A DNA stretch of 64,000 bases from Hymenobacter fodinae (GTDB lineage Bacteria; Bacteroidota; Bacteroidia; Cytophagales; Hymenobacteraceae), in the NCBI RefSeq assembly GCF_004745825.1, contig NZ_SRLA01000001.1:186001-250000 (forward strand), written 5' to 3'. The notes below the pieces were generated by a model. It worked only from the letters and a program-made list of their open reading frames with translations. It had not been told where the DNA came from and did not search any database. Made by a program: the position numbers and the translations under genes. Of this stretch, positions 6,894 to 15,467 are shown one piece after another. Every line of letters begins with the position of its first letter. The stretch's first letter is position 1.

Positions 6894-9800
6894 ATGAAAA
6901 CACCTTTCCGCACTGGCCTGCTAGTACTCCTGTGGCTTTTGCTCAGCCCAGTGATTCTTTGGGCTGCTCCAACCATTTCTAGCAGCAACCGAACTGCTAT
7001 ACTCACCCCTACTGGAACTCGAGTCCAGTTAACATTGCCAGCCCTGACCAACACCAGATCAAGGGTGCAATATTTGATAGTTAGTTACACGCCTAAAAGC
7101 ACTATTGGAGGTTTGTATTTAGGAACATCTAACACTACCTCCACATTAGGAACAGTAAACGCTACAGGTACCTCATATACTAACAACGAGCCAATACCAG
7201 GAGGGCCAAATCCTGAAGTATATTTTGTGGCTTCAGGTGTAGGCACGGTTACGTTCGATTTAGTTGCTACTGACACAAATAATGGCGGAAACAGCCGGGA
7301 GTATTCATCAAGGGTAACTTATACCATCACGGTCAGCAATCCGCCTACGGCCAACAATGTGCGTACCGCACTGCTTCCTAGCAACGCGGATGCTACCTCT
7401 ATTTCGGCTCTTTCTGCCACGCCGGCTACTGGCACCAGCGTGACTAGCTATGCGCTCAAGACGCTGCCAACTGGTGGAAAGCTTTACCTGAATACGACCG
7501 AAATCACAGCGACACGCTCGTTAACAGCTACGGAAGCAGGACAGTTGAACTTCGACCCGACCGGGACGAGATTCGGAGATTTTGCTTTCACCTACACGGC
7601 TATCAACAGCGATGGTCTAGAGTCAACTAATACGGCTACGTACACCATCCCGGTGGCGAATGTGCCCCCGGTTGCCGTGAACGACCCAATTGTAACCGTA
7701 GCGCGCAACCAGTCGGCTAGCATTTCGGTGCTGGTGAACGATACGGACATCGACCGAGATGCAAACGGAGTAGGTGGCATTGCCGCTAGCACCGTCGACC
7801 TGGACCCCGATCAGGTTGGGATTCAGCAAACTCGCACGCTAACAAACCAGGGTGCTTTCACAGTAGGAAGTACGGGCATCGTTACGTTTGTACCCGTAAA
7901 TAACTACGCCGGTATCACCACCATCACGTACACCGTGCAGGATGTGCAAGGTCTCACTTCGAACAGAGCGTCGATTAAAGTAGAGGTAAAGAACGTTACC
8001 ACCGCCTACGATGACAGCAATGAGGTGGAGAAGGGAACAACGGTATCGGGTAACGTTATTCTCAATGACATTGACCCCAATAACACCGGCTTTAATGTAA
8101 CGCTAGTGGCTGGTAAAGGCGTTACCCACGGCACACTTACCCTGAATCTCAACGGCTCTTACACGTATACACCCACTGCGGGCTATATCGGCACGGATAG
8201 CTTCACTTATCAGGCCTGCGACAAGGGTACGCCTGCGCAGTGCAGCTCGGCCACGGTGTATCTCAACGTGTATGACCCCGCAGTGCAATGTATTGCGGCT
8301 ACAGGCCCTAACCAGCTGGTGAATCCTAGCTTTGCTGATGGCAATATTGGCTTCAATACGAACTACGAGTACAAGGAGGACCTGCCGAACGTAAACAACG
8401 AGTTGGTACCCGAAACCACGTATGGTGTTGGCTATAACGCTAATAATTACCATAACGCCTTCCGTGGTTATGGTCGTGGCGGAAGTGCTACGGTCAACAA
8501 CAATTACATGATGATCAATGCCTCTTCGGCTATCCGGACGCTGTACACGCAGACGTTCAAGGTGCAGCCGAACCGGTATTATACCTTCTCAGCGTACTTC
8601 AATAACCTGCTGCCTCCCGGCTCAAATAGCAAAGAGCCAGAAGTGGGGTTTGTTATTAACGGGCAGTCAACTTCCGGAACGCTGGTTATTAAGGAGTCGC
8701 CGGATGAGTGGGTGAACTACTCCGACGTATGGTACTCAGGTGACAACACCACCGCCACCTTCGAAATCCGCAACCTGACGCTGGATGCTGGTGGTAACGA
8801 CATTGGCATCGATGACCTGTACTTTGGTACCTGTAACGCTGTGCCAGTAGCGAACAACACCGTTACGGGAGCCATTCCGAGCAGCACTACCACGGCTACC
8901 GCCGTTGTGCCCATGGATGCCACCGACTCTGACGGCAGCATTATTTCATACACAATCAAGTCGCTGCCGGCTTTCGGTACCTTGTATGTAGACGGAGTAG
9001 CGGCCACAGTGAACAAGTCCTATTCTACTACTGAAAACGGTAAACTGACGTATGCGCCGGCATCGGGGCGCAATGGTAACTTCCTCTTCACGTTCCAGGT
9101 TACTGACAACAGCGGCTCCCTCAGCAACGAGGCCACGTATACTATTCCAGTAGGTAATACCGCCCCGCTGGCTCAGAACGTAACTACCTCACCGGCTATT
9201 TCCAACACAGCCGCTGCCACGTCCATCAACCCGCTGCGTGCCACTGATGGTGACGGCACCATTACGAGCTATGTAATTACGAGTGTGCCTAACTCTACTC
9301 ACGGCACTCTGTATATCGGCGCAGCCCGTGTGACGACTCCGCAAGTAGTGCAGCCGAGCCAGCTCACGCAGCTCACCTTCGACCCTACGGGCCTGTACGC
9401 GGGCAATACCACGTTCACGTACTATGCCATCGACAACGACGGTAACCAGTCGAACACGGCCATTTACACCATTCCGATCAGCAATGAGCTGCCAGTGGCC
9501 CAGAACAAAACGGCGACTGGCCTACGGAACACGAACGGGTCGACGCCCCTGAGCCCCCTGGTGGCTACCGACGCGGACGGTACAATTGCCTCCTACACCG
9601 TTGCTACCTTGCCCACCTCCGGTGCCCTGACCCTGAATGGCGTATCGGTAGCCCTAAACCAGACTATCCGGCCCGAGCAGGCTAGTGAGCTGTCGTACGC
9701 CCCGGCTAAGTCAGCCACCGGCAACTTCAACTTCACCTATTATGCTACCGACAACCTGGGTGGGGTTTCCAACATGGCTACGTACACCTTGCCAATTGGT

Positions 9801-10355
9801 GGTCCGCTGCCGGTTGAGTTGGTTGGGTTTGAGGCCAAAGCTGTGGGCAACAGCGCTCAACTGAATTGGACTACGGCCACGGAGCTGCGCAACGATCGGT
9901 TTGAGGTGGAGCGCAGCTCTACCGGCGAAGCCTTCGTAACCGTTGGCACCGTGAAAGGCAAAGGCACTACCAACACAGGAGTGGCCTACCGCTTCACCGA
10001 TGCCAACGTTCGTAACCGAGTGAGCGGCACGGTGTACTATCGCCTCAAGCAGGTAGACACCGACGGCACTACGTCGTACAGCGTAGTACGCACTGTTAAG
10101 TTCAGTCAGCAGGAGGCCGCCATCAGCGTGGCACCTAACCCGGCTACCACTGAGGCTATGCTTGACCTAACGGCTCTGCCTGTAGGCCAGTACCACGTAA
10201 GCGTATTCGATGCTACTGGGCGGACAGTGTATAGCGCCACCCGCAGCGGAGGCGAGCAACTACCGTTGGCGCTGAATACCTGGCCTAGCGGCATCTACTT
10301 GGTAGTTGTGCAAGGCGAAGCAGGCAAGTTCATGCAGCGCGTAGTAAAACAATAG
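6894..10355 (+). CDS. Giant secreted repeat protein with T9SS type A sorting domain (paralog 1)
   Basis: A 1153-residue exported surface or secreted protein. Layout: signal peptide (about 1-25); a unique N-terminal domain (about 27-145); Ig/cadherin-like repeats, several with AVNDPIV or ILNDIDP calcium-site-like motifs (about 149-460); a carbohydrate-binding-like jelly-roll module from CIAATGPNQLVNPSF to DDLYFGTC (about 466-647); three further repeats (about 647-970); a PVELVGFEAK fibronectin-like region; and a C-terminal sorting domain starting ISVAPNPATTEA (about 1077-1153). The C-terminal domain marks it as cargo of the type IX system. A role in adhesion or biofilm is inference. It is a tandem duplicate of the next gene. 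A TAnnTTTG promoter and a strong terminator flank it. Confidence 0.9.
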   Translation: MKTPFRTGLLVLLWLLLSPVILWAAPTISSSNRTAILTPTGTRVQLTLPALTNTRSRVQYLIVSYTPKSTIGGLYLGTSNTTSTLGTVNATGTSYTNNEPIPGGPNPEVYFVASGVGTVTFDLVATDTNNGGNSREYSSRVTYTITVSNPPTANNVRTALLPSNADATSISALSATPATGTSVTSYALKTLPTGGKLYLNTTEITATRSLTATEAGQLNFDPTGTRFGDFAFTYTAINSDGLESTNTATYTIPVANVPPVAVNDPIVTVARNQSASISVLVNDTDIDRDANGVGGIAASTVDLDPDQVGIQQTRTLTNQGAFTVGSTGIVTFVPVNNYAGITTITYTVQDVQGLTSNRASIKVEVKNVTTAYDDSNEVEKGTTVSGNVILNDIDPNNTGFNVTLVAGKGVTHGTLTLNLNGSYTYTPTAGYIGTDSFTYQACDKGTPAQCSSATVYLNVYDPAVQCIAATGPNQLVNPSFADGNIGFNTNYEYKEDLPNVNNELVPETTYGVGYNANNYHNAFRGYGRGGSATVNNNYMMINASSAIRTLYTQTFKVQPNRYYTFSAYFNNLLPPGSNSKEPEVGFVINGQSTSGTLVIKESPDEWVNYSDVWYSGDNTTATFEIRNLTLDAGGNDIGIDDLYFGTCNAVPVANNTVTGAIPSSTTTATAVVPMDATDSDGSIISYTIKSLPAFGTLYVDGVAATVNKSYSTTENGKLTYAPASGRNGNFLFTFQVTDNSGSLSNEATYTIPVGNTAPLAQNVTTSPAISNTAAATSINPLRATDGDGTITSYVITSVPNSTHGTLYIGAARVTTPQVVQPSQLTQLTFDPTGLYAGNTTFTYYAIDNDGNQSNTAIYTIPISNELPVAQNKTATGLRNTNGSTPLSPLVATDADGTIASYTVATLPTSGALTLNGVSVALNQTIRPEQASELSYAPAKSATGNFNFTYYATDNLGGVSNMATYTLPIGGPLPVELVGFEAKAVGNSAQLNWTTATELRNDRFEVERSSTGEAFVTVGTVKGKGTTNTGVAYRFTDANVRNRVSGTVYYRLKQVDTDGTTSYSVVRTVKFSQQEAAISVAPNPATTEAMLDLTALPVGQYHVSVFDATGRTVYSATRSGGEQLPLALNTWPSGIYLVVVQGEAGKFMQRVVKQ

Positions 10356-10942
10356 CGTTTCGCATTCCAGGAGGAAAGCCCCGGCTACTACAGCCGGGGC
10401 TTTTTTTATTGTCGTTGTTCAGTGTACATCCCAGCCTTGGTGTACCTCAGAAAGTGCTCAACAGCAGGCGAGTCTTACCTAAACACAGCTCAGCAGCTTA
10501 CTCGCTCAGTCTACTAAAGCCCGACATCTGCTGGTGCATGTTAAGCACTTGCACAGCATGAAATTGACTGCCAGTAAATAGCCAGATCAAGGATAAAGTA
10601 CCTACTTGATAGACAAGTGTTCAGTGGTTATAATGGTTTAATTACATTAGAGAAGAGTTAGTGTTACAGGGGAATACTGTTGAGTTCCCATTGCTAGAAC
10701 GAGTGGGAAATGTTTCATAATGGGGTTTTGTCCTAAAAATGGAAGTATTGTATGATTTAAATCATTTACTAGACTGAGTTACGCTTGAAAAGGTAAATCA
10801 TAAAAAACTTTGTGCTTACTAAATGAAAAGTGGGTGAGCATTGAAAAATCATATATGTGGATAGTAAATTCAGGAAAGGCTTCAAATTCACTCAATCAAG
10901 TGGTTAGAGCCAATCTGCTACCGCTCACTAATTATTCCCAAT
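10356..10942. other. AT-rich 587-bp gap between the two giant paralogs
   Basis: It contains the terminator at 10376-10407 and then AT-rich sequence increasing toward the next gene, like the island at 6580-6890. A short open frame from 10810 overlaps the start of the next gene in another frame and lacks a credible protein. I see no tRNA, small RNA or exact promoter match. Confidence 0.6.
10376..10407 (+). terminator. Terminator of giant paralog 1
   Basis: AAAGCCCCGGCT pairs with AGCCGGGGCTTT around ACTAC, followed by a run of Ts. Confidence 0.92.
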
Positions 10943-13900
10943 ATGAAAACACTTTTCCCCACAACCCCTTCTGCACGAAGTCCGATAGGAGCAAAAAGGC
11001 TTACACGTCTAGCTGGGCTGGCGGGTATGATGCTAGGCCTACCTATGGCAGCGTGGGCGGCTGCCCCAGTTACGGTCAATGACGCGGCTACTGTCTCCAT
11101 TAATGCTACTTCTGCGACCATCAATATTCTGGCTAATGACAGCCGAGGAGGCTTAGGTCTCGGAAGTGATGCAATTGACCCAGCTACTGTTCGGTTGATT
11201 GGCGCCTCCTCCAGTGGAACAACCAACATTCCTGGCACCAACGGTGGCACATTCTCCGTGAATGCTAGCGGTGTAGTAACGTTTACTATGCCTAGCAGTA
11301 AACCAGTTACTGCATTTCAAACAACCATCCGGTACACGGTTAAGGACGTAGATGGGCTGTTTGACAGTAGTACAACCTCGGCTGAAGCTACCATTACGGT
11401 CACCGTTAGCATTCCGCCCGTTGCCAACAATGTCCGGACGGGGGCAATGCCCAGTAACGCCGCTAACACAGCCATTGCAGAGTTGTCAGGTACTCCGGCT
11501 ACGGGTAACACCATCACTACTTTCAGCCTGAAAAGCATCCCTACTGGCGGAAAGCTTTTCCTGAATACCACAACCGAAATCACTGCCGCTCGGAACCTGA
11601 CGTTTGCGGAAGGAAGTAAGCTCAGCTTTACGCCTAACGGCACTTCTGGCGAGCGTACGTTCACGTACACCGTCATTAACAATGATGGGTTGGAGTCGGC
11701 TAACACAGCTACCTATACCATTCCGGTTGCTAACATCCCACCCACGGCCGTTAATGACCCAATTGTAACCGTCGCGCGCAACCAAACGGCCATGGTCAAC
11801 ATCCTGGCAAACGACACGGATAGCGATGGAACGATCAACAAAACCACGGTAGACCTGGACCCCGACGTGGCGGGTATGCAGAAGGAGCGTACCGTAACGG
11901 GGCAGGGTAAATTCACGGTCGATGCCGACGGTGTTGTCACATTTGTGCCCGTCAATAACTTCGCTGGTATAAGCACCATTACCTACACCGTGCAGGATAA
12001 CTCTGGGCTGACATCTAACCGGGCAACGGTGCGGGTGGAAGTAAAGAACGTGACGACGGCCTTTGACGACAGCAACGAGGTAGAGAAGAACACCAAGATA
12101 TTTGGCAACGTAATTCTCAACGACATTGACCCCGAAAATACTGGCTTTACGGTGACGTTGGTGACGCCAGTGGCCCACGGAACGCTGGTGCTGAACTCAG
12201 ATGGCTCATACAACTACACTCCCGCCACTGATTACCTTGGCTCCGACAGCTTCGTGTATAAAGCGTGCGATAAAACGGGTGTTCCGCAGTGTGGTACCGC
12301 CACAGTTTCTCTGAACGTATACGATCCTCGCATTCAGTGTATCTCGGCTACCGGACCCAACCTGCTGACCAACTCTAGCTTTGCAGATGGCAACGTGGGC
12401 TTCAACACCAACTACGAGTACAAGGAAAACCTGCCGGGGGTGAGCACTGAGCTAGTGCCAGAAACCACCTACGGGATTGGATCCAACGCCAGCGAGTACC
12501 ACTACAACTTTCAGGGCAAAGGCCACGGCACGGGTACAGCCAGCCTTGATGGCAACAACTTCATGATGATTAATGCCACCTCGGCCATCCGGACGTTGTA
12601 CACCCAAACGTTTAAAGTAGAGCCAAACCGGTATTACACCTTCTCGGCTTGGTTCAACAACCTGCTGCCTCCCAACTCCAATGGTAAATTCCCGGAAGTA
12701 GGCTTCGTGATTAACGGAGCTTCGACCTCAGGTACTATTGTGGTGCCCGAAACTCCCGACCAGTGGGTGCAGTACGCCGACGTATGGTATTCGGGCGACA
12801 ACACCACCGCCACCTTCGAAATCCGTAACCTGACCCTGGACCGCGGTGGCAACGACATCGGCATCGATGACCTGTACTTTGGTACCTGTAATGCCGTGCC
12901 GGTGGCCTACAACACGGCTACTACTGGGCTGGCGGTAAATGCTCCGGTTTCAGCCATTGCTCCGATGAATGCCAACGACCCCGATGGCACCATCAACACC
13001 TACACCATCACGGCATTGCCGGCTACTGGCACGCTGTACGTAGACGGTCGGCCAGCCGTGAGAGGAACGGCCTTTGCGGCGGCTCTCAACAGCAAGCTCA
13101 CGTATCAGCCGGCAGCTGGCTACAGCGGTAACGTTACGTTTAGCTTCCAGGCCACCGACAACAGCGGTTCGCTCAGCAACGAGGCAATCTATACTATTCC
13201 GGTCGGCAATACTGCCCCGCTGGCCGAAAACGTGACCACCTCGCCGGCTATTTCCAATACGGCCGCTGCTACATCCATCAACCCACTGCGTGCTACCGAT
13301 GGTGATGGCACCATCAGCAAGTATGTTATCACCAGCGTACCTAATGCTACGCACGGCACGCTCTACGTAGGTGGTGTGAAAGTAAGCACTGCGCCCATGG
13401 AGGTACTGCCGAGCCAGCTGACGCAGCTCACCTTCGACCCCACGGGCCTGTACGCGGGCAACGCTACGTTCACGTACTATGCCATCGACAACGACGGTAA
13501 CCAATCGAACACGGCCATTTACACCGTTCCGATCAGCAACCAGCTGCCGGTAGCGCAGAATAAGAACATGGGCGGCATGCGGAACACGTGGGGCACTACC
13601 CCGCTAAGCCCCTTGGCGGCCACCGACGCCGATGGCAGTATTGCCTCTTACACTATTGCCTCGCTGCCTGCTAGCGGGAAAGTGACCCTGAACGGGGTAC
13701 TTGTGACGGCTAACCAGACCATTCGGCCAGAGCAAGCCAGTGAACTCTCCTACACTCCGGATCCGAAGACGGCAGGTAGCTTCAACTTCACCTACTACGC
13801 TACCGATAACTTGGGCGGCATGTCGAACATGGCCACTTATACAATTGCTACCAGCGGCCCGCTGCCAGTTGAGTTAGTGGTGTTTGAGGCCAAAGCCGTG

Positions 13901-14413
13901 GGTAGCAACACCCAGTTGAGCTGGAGCACGGCCACCGAGCTGCACAACGACCGGTTTGAAGTAGAACGGAGCTTTACCGGTACTACCTTCATGACCATTG
14001 GTACCGTGAAAGGCAGCGGCACCACCTTGAGCGGCGCCTCCTACCGGTTTACCGATGCCAACGTCCGTAGCCAAGTAAGTGGTACGGTGTACTACCGTCT
14101 CAAGCAGGTAGACACAGATGGCACTACCAGCTTCAGCAGCGTGCGGGTGGTAACATTCCGCCCCGACCGAAACGCCTCCATTAGTGTAGCGCCTAACCCC
14201 GCCACCACCGAGGCTACCCTCGACCTGACAGGGCTGCCCCTAGGCCAGTACCATGTAACAGTAGTAGACGCCGCCGGACGAACGGTGTACAGCGCTACCC
14301 AAGCTGGTGGTCAAACCGTGGCTCTACCCCTAAGCAACTGGCCTAGCGGCATGTACACGGTGTTCGTGCGCGGAGAAGCGGGCAAGTTCACGCAACGCAT
14401 GGTCAAACAATAA
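10943..14413 (+). CDS. Giant secreted repeat protein with T9SS type A sorting domain (paralog 2)
   Basis: A 1156-residue paralog of the preceding protein with the same architecture from about residue 155 onward: Ig/cadherin-like repeats (about 157-460), jelly-roll module CISATGPNLLTNSSF to DDLYFGTC (about 466-650), more repeats (about 650-970), PVELVVFEAK region, and sorting domain ISVAPNPATTEA (about 1080-1156). The N-terminus differs: a long n-region signal peptide ending AAWAAA, then a cadherin-like first module with VNDAATVSINAT and ILANDSRGG motifs in place of paralog 1's unrelated domain. Several blocks are almost identical to paralog 1 at DNA level (for example 13429-13535 versus 9369-9475). 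Predicted to be exported by T9SS; surface adhesion is inference. Confidence 0.9.
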   Translation: MKTLFPTTPSARSPIGAKRLTRLAGLAGMMLGLPMAAWAAAPVTVNDAATVSINATSATINILANDSRGGLGLGSDAIDPATVRLIGASSSGTTNIPGTNGGTFSVNASGVVTFTMPSSKPVTAFQTTIRYTVKDVDGLFDSSTTSAEATITVTVSIPPVANNVRTGAMPSNAANTAIAELSGTPATGNTITTFSLKSIPTGGKLFLNTTTEITAARNLTFAEGSKLSFTPNGTSGERTFTYTVINNDGLESANTATYTIPVANIPPTAVNDPIVTVARNQTAMVNILANDTDSDGTINKTTVDLDPDVAGMQKERTVTGQGKFTVDADGVVTFVPVNNFAGISTITYTVQDNSGLTSNRATVRVEVKNVTTAFDDSNEVEKNTKIFGNVILNDIDPENTGFTVTLVTPVAHGTLVLNSDGSYNYTPATDYLGSDSFVYKACDKTGVPQCGTATVSLNVYDPRIQCISATGPNLLTNSSFADGNVGFNTNYEYKENLPGVSTELVPETTYGIGSNASEYHYNFQGKGHGTGTASLDGNNFMMINATSAIRTLYTQTFKVEPNRYYTFSAWFNNLLPPNSNGKFPEVGFVINGASTSGTIVVPETPDQWVQYADVWYSGDNTTATFEIRNLTLDRGGNDIGIDDLYFGTCNAVPVAYNTATTGLAVNAPVSAIAPMNANDPDGTINTYTITALPATGTLYVDGRPAVRGTAFAAALNSKLTYQPAAGYSGNVTFSFQATDNSGSLSNEAIYTIPVGNTAPLAENVTTSPAISNTAAATSINPLRATDGDGTISKYVITSVPNATHGTLYVGGVKVSTAPMEVLPSQLTQLTFDPTGLYAGNATFTYYAIDNDGNQSNTAIYTVPISNQLPVAQNKNMGGMRNTWGTTPLSPLAATDADGSIASYTIASLPASGKVTLNGVLVTANQTIRPEQASELSYTPDPKTAGSFNFTYYATDNLGGMSNMATYTIATSGPLPVELVVFEAKAVGSNTQLSWSTATELHNDRFEVERSFTGTTFMTIGTVKGSGTTLSGASYRFTDANVRSQVSGTVYYRLKQVDTDGTTSFSSVRVVTFRPDRNASISVAPNPATTEATLDLTGLPLGQYHVTVVDAAGRTVYSATQAGGQTVALPLSNWPSGMYTVFVRGEAGKFTQRMVKQ

Positions 14414-14432
14414 GACTGTGAGTTATTCATAG

Positions 14433-14466
14433 AAAAAGCCCTGGCTGTATAGCCAGGGCTTTTTTG
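14433..14466. terminator. Terminator of giant paralog 2
   Basis: AAAAAGCCCTGGCT pairs with AGCCAGGGCTTTTT around GTAT. A-runs and T-runs on the two sides allow it also to serve the convergent gene ending at 14506. Confidence 0.92.
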
Positions 14467-14505
14467 TTGGTGGTAGGAGTGACCTAGGCCACTCGATGCC
14501 GCATA

Positions 14506-15345
14506 CTAATTCAGGGAAGTCTGGCCCAAGTCGGTTACTTGCTCGTTGGTAACCGTGATGCCCGTGCGGGTCACCACTTTGTAAGCGGACTGGTTGGCTG
14601 GAGCAGTGGTGCTGGGGAAGAACTGCACCTTGTACGTGCCCGAGGGCAGACCGCTCAGCTGATATGCCCCTGAGGCATTGGCGGCGGTGCTGAATGTATC
14701 GGGCACCGTGATGGACGAGCGGATAGCCAGCACCTGCGGCAGGGCAGCGGCGGGCGTCACGGTGCCGCGTAGGCCACCTTTGATGTCCTGGGCGACTACC
14801 CTAACTACGGGCTTCAGCAAGTACCGCTCTTTGCGTTCGTTGCCGGGCTTCCAGTTGCCACGCTCCACAACGGATTTGGCCACATCGAAGTCGAGGAGGA
14901 GCTGGAAGGTTTCCCGCTCACGCAGGGTCGCTTGGTTCAGCTTGAGTTTCACGCCCGAAGTCTGGCCGCTGGGCGTCTTCAGGTCGTAGCGCTGGCCGTC
15001 ACGGCCAATTACATAGCTATTAGGGCCCAGTAGCAGCCGAATTTCCTTTAAGTCGCCGGGAGCAAAGTCAGTGTCAACCAGCAGAGCCGATTTGCCATTT
15101 ACATACTCCAGTACATTGATGGTCTGAGCTTTGAAAGGTAGCAACTGCCAGCCATCGGGGGTAGACTCATCCTGCAGATGTACTTCAATCTGCTGCACAT
15201 CCAGTACTACTTGCTGGTAGTCGCCGGGGGCATCCATCAGTCGTACTTGCAGCTTGGAGGTGCCAGCCGATTCATTGTCTTTGCTGCAGCTAGCTAGTGC
15301 CAGTGGGAGGGCCAGGGCCAAGGGGAGTAAGCGGGAGAGCTTCAT
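14506..15345 (-). CDS. DUF4382 domain-containing lipoprotein
   Basis: A 279-residue lipoprotein: MKLSRLLPLALALPLALAS then a lipobox Cys near residue 20. The following domain starts KLQVRLMDAPGDYQQVVLDV, the hallmark of DUF4382, a beta-rich periplasmic or surface domain of unknown function. Near residue 190 a carboxypeptidase-regulatory-like beta-sandwich follows (GGLRGTVTPAAALP ... GAYQLSGLPSGTYKVQFFP). The ATG at 15345 is used because an upstream in-frame extension would place residues before the signal peptide and run into the AsmA terminator. The gene faces the giant paralog 2 tail to tail. No substrate can be assigned. Confidence 0.88.
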   Translation of the reverse strand: MKLSRLLPLALALPLALASCSKDNESAGTSKLQVRLMDAPGDYQQVVLDVQQIEVHLQDESTPDGWQLLPFKAQTINVLEYVNGKSALLVDTDFAPGDLKEIRLLLGPNSYVIGRDGQRYDLKTPSGQTSGVKLKLNQATLRERETFQLLLDFDVAKSVVERGNWKPGNERKERYLLKPVVRVVAQDIKGGLRGTVTPAAALPQVLAIRSSITVPDTFSTAANASGAYQLSGLPSGTYKVQFFPSTTAPANQSAYKVVTRTGITVTNEQVTDLGQTSLN

Positions 15346-15373
15346 GGGAGCGGAAATATGGGAGAAAACAAAA

Positions 15374-15417
15374 ACAGAGAAGCCGTTGCATGTGGTGGTG
15401 CAACGGCTTCTCTGTTT
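15374..15417 (-). terminator. Terminator downstream of the AsmA-like gene
   Basis: AACAGAGAAGCCGTTGCA and its exact complement form an 18-bp stem. On the minus strand the stem runs into TTTTTGTTTTC. It separates the AsmA-like gene from the DUF4382 gene. Confidence 0.85.
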
Positions 15418-15467
15418 CACAACAAATTAGCCAAACTCGCCTGTTGAGCTAAATTGGATAAATTACA

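Noticed and set aside
10810..11082. 90-codon frame spanning the start of giant paralog 2
   Set aside because: Runs in another frame through the paralog 2 signal peptide and has no sensible protein.
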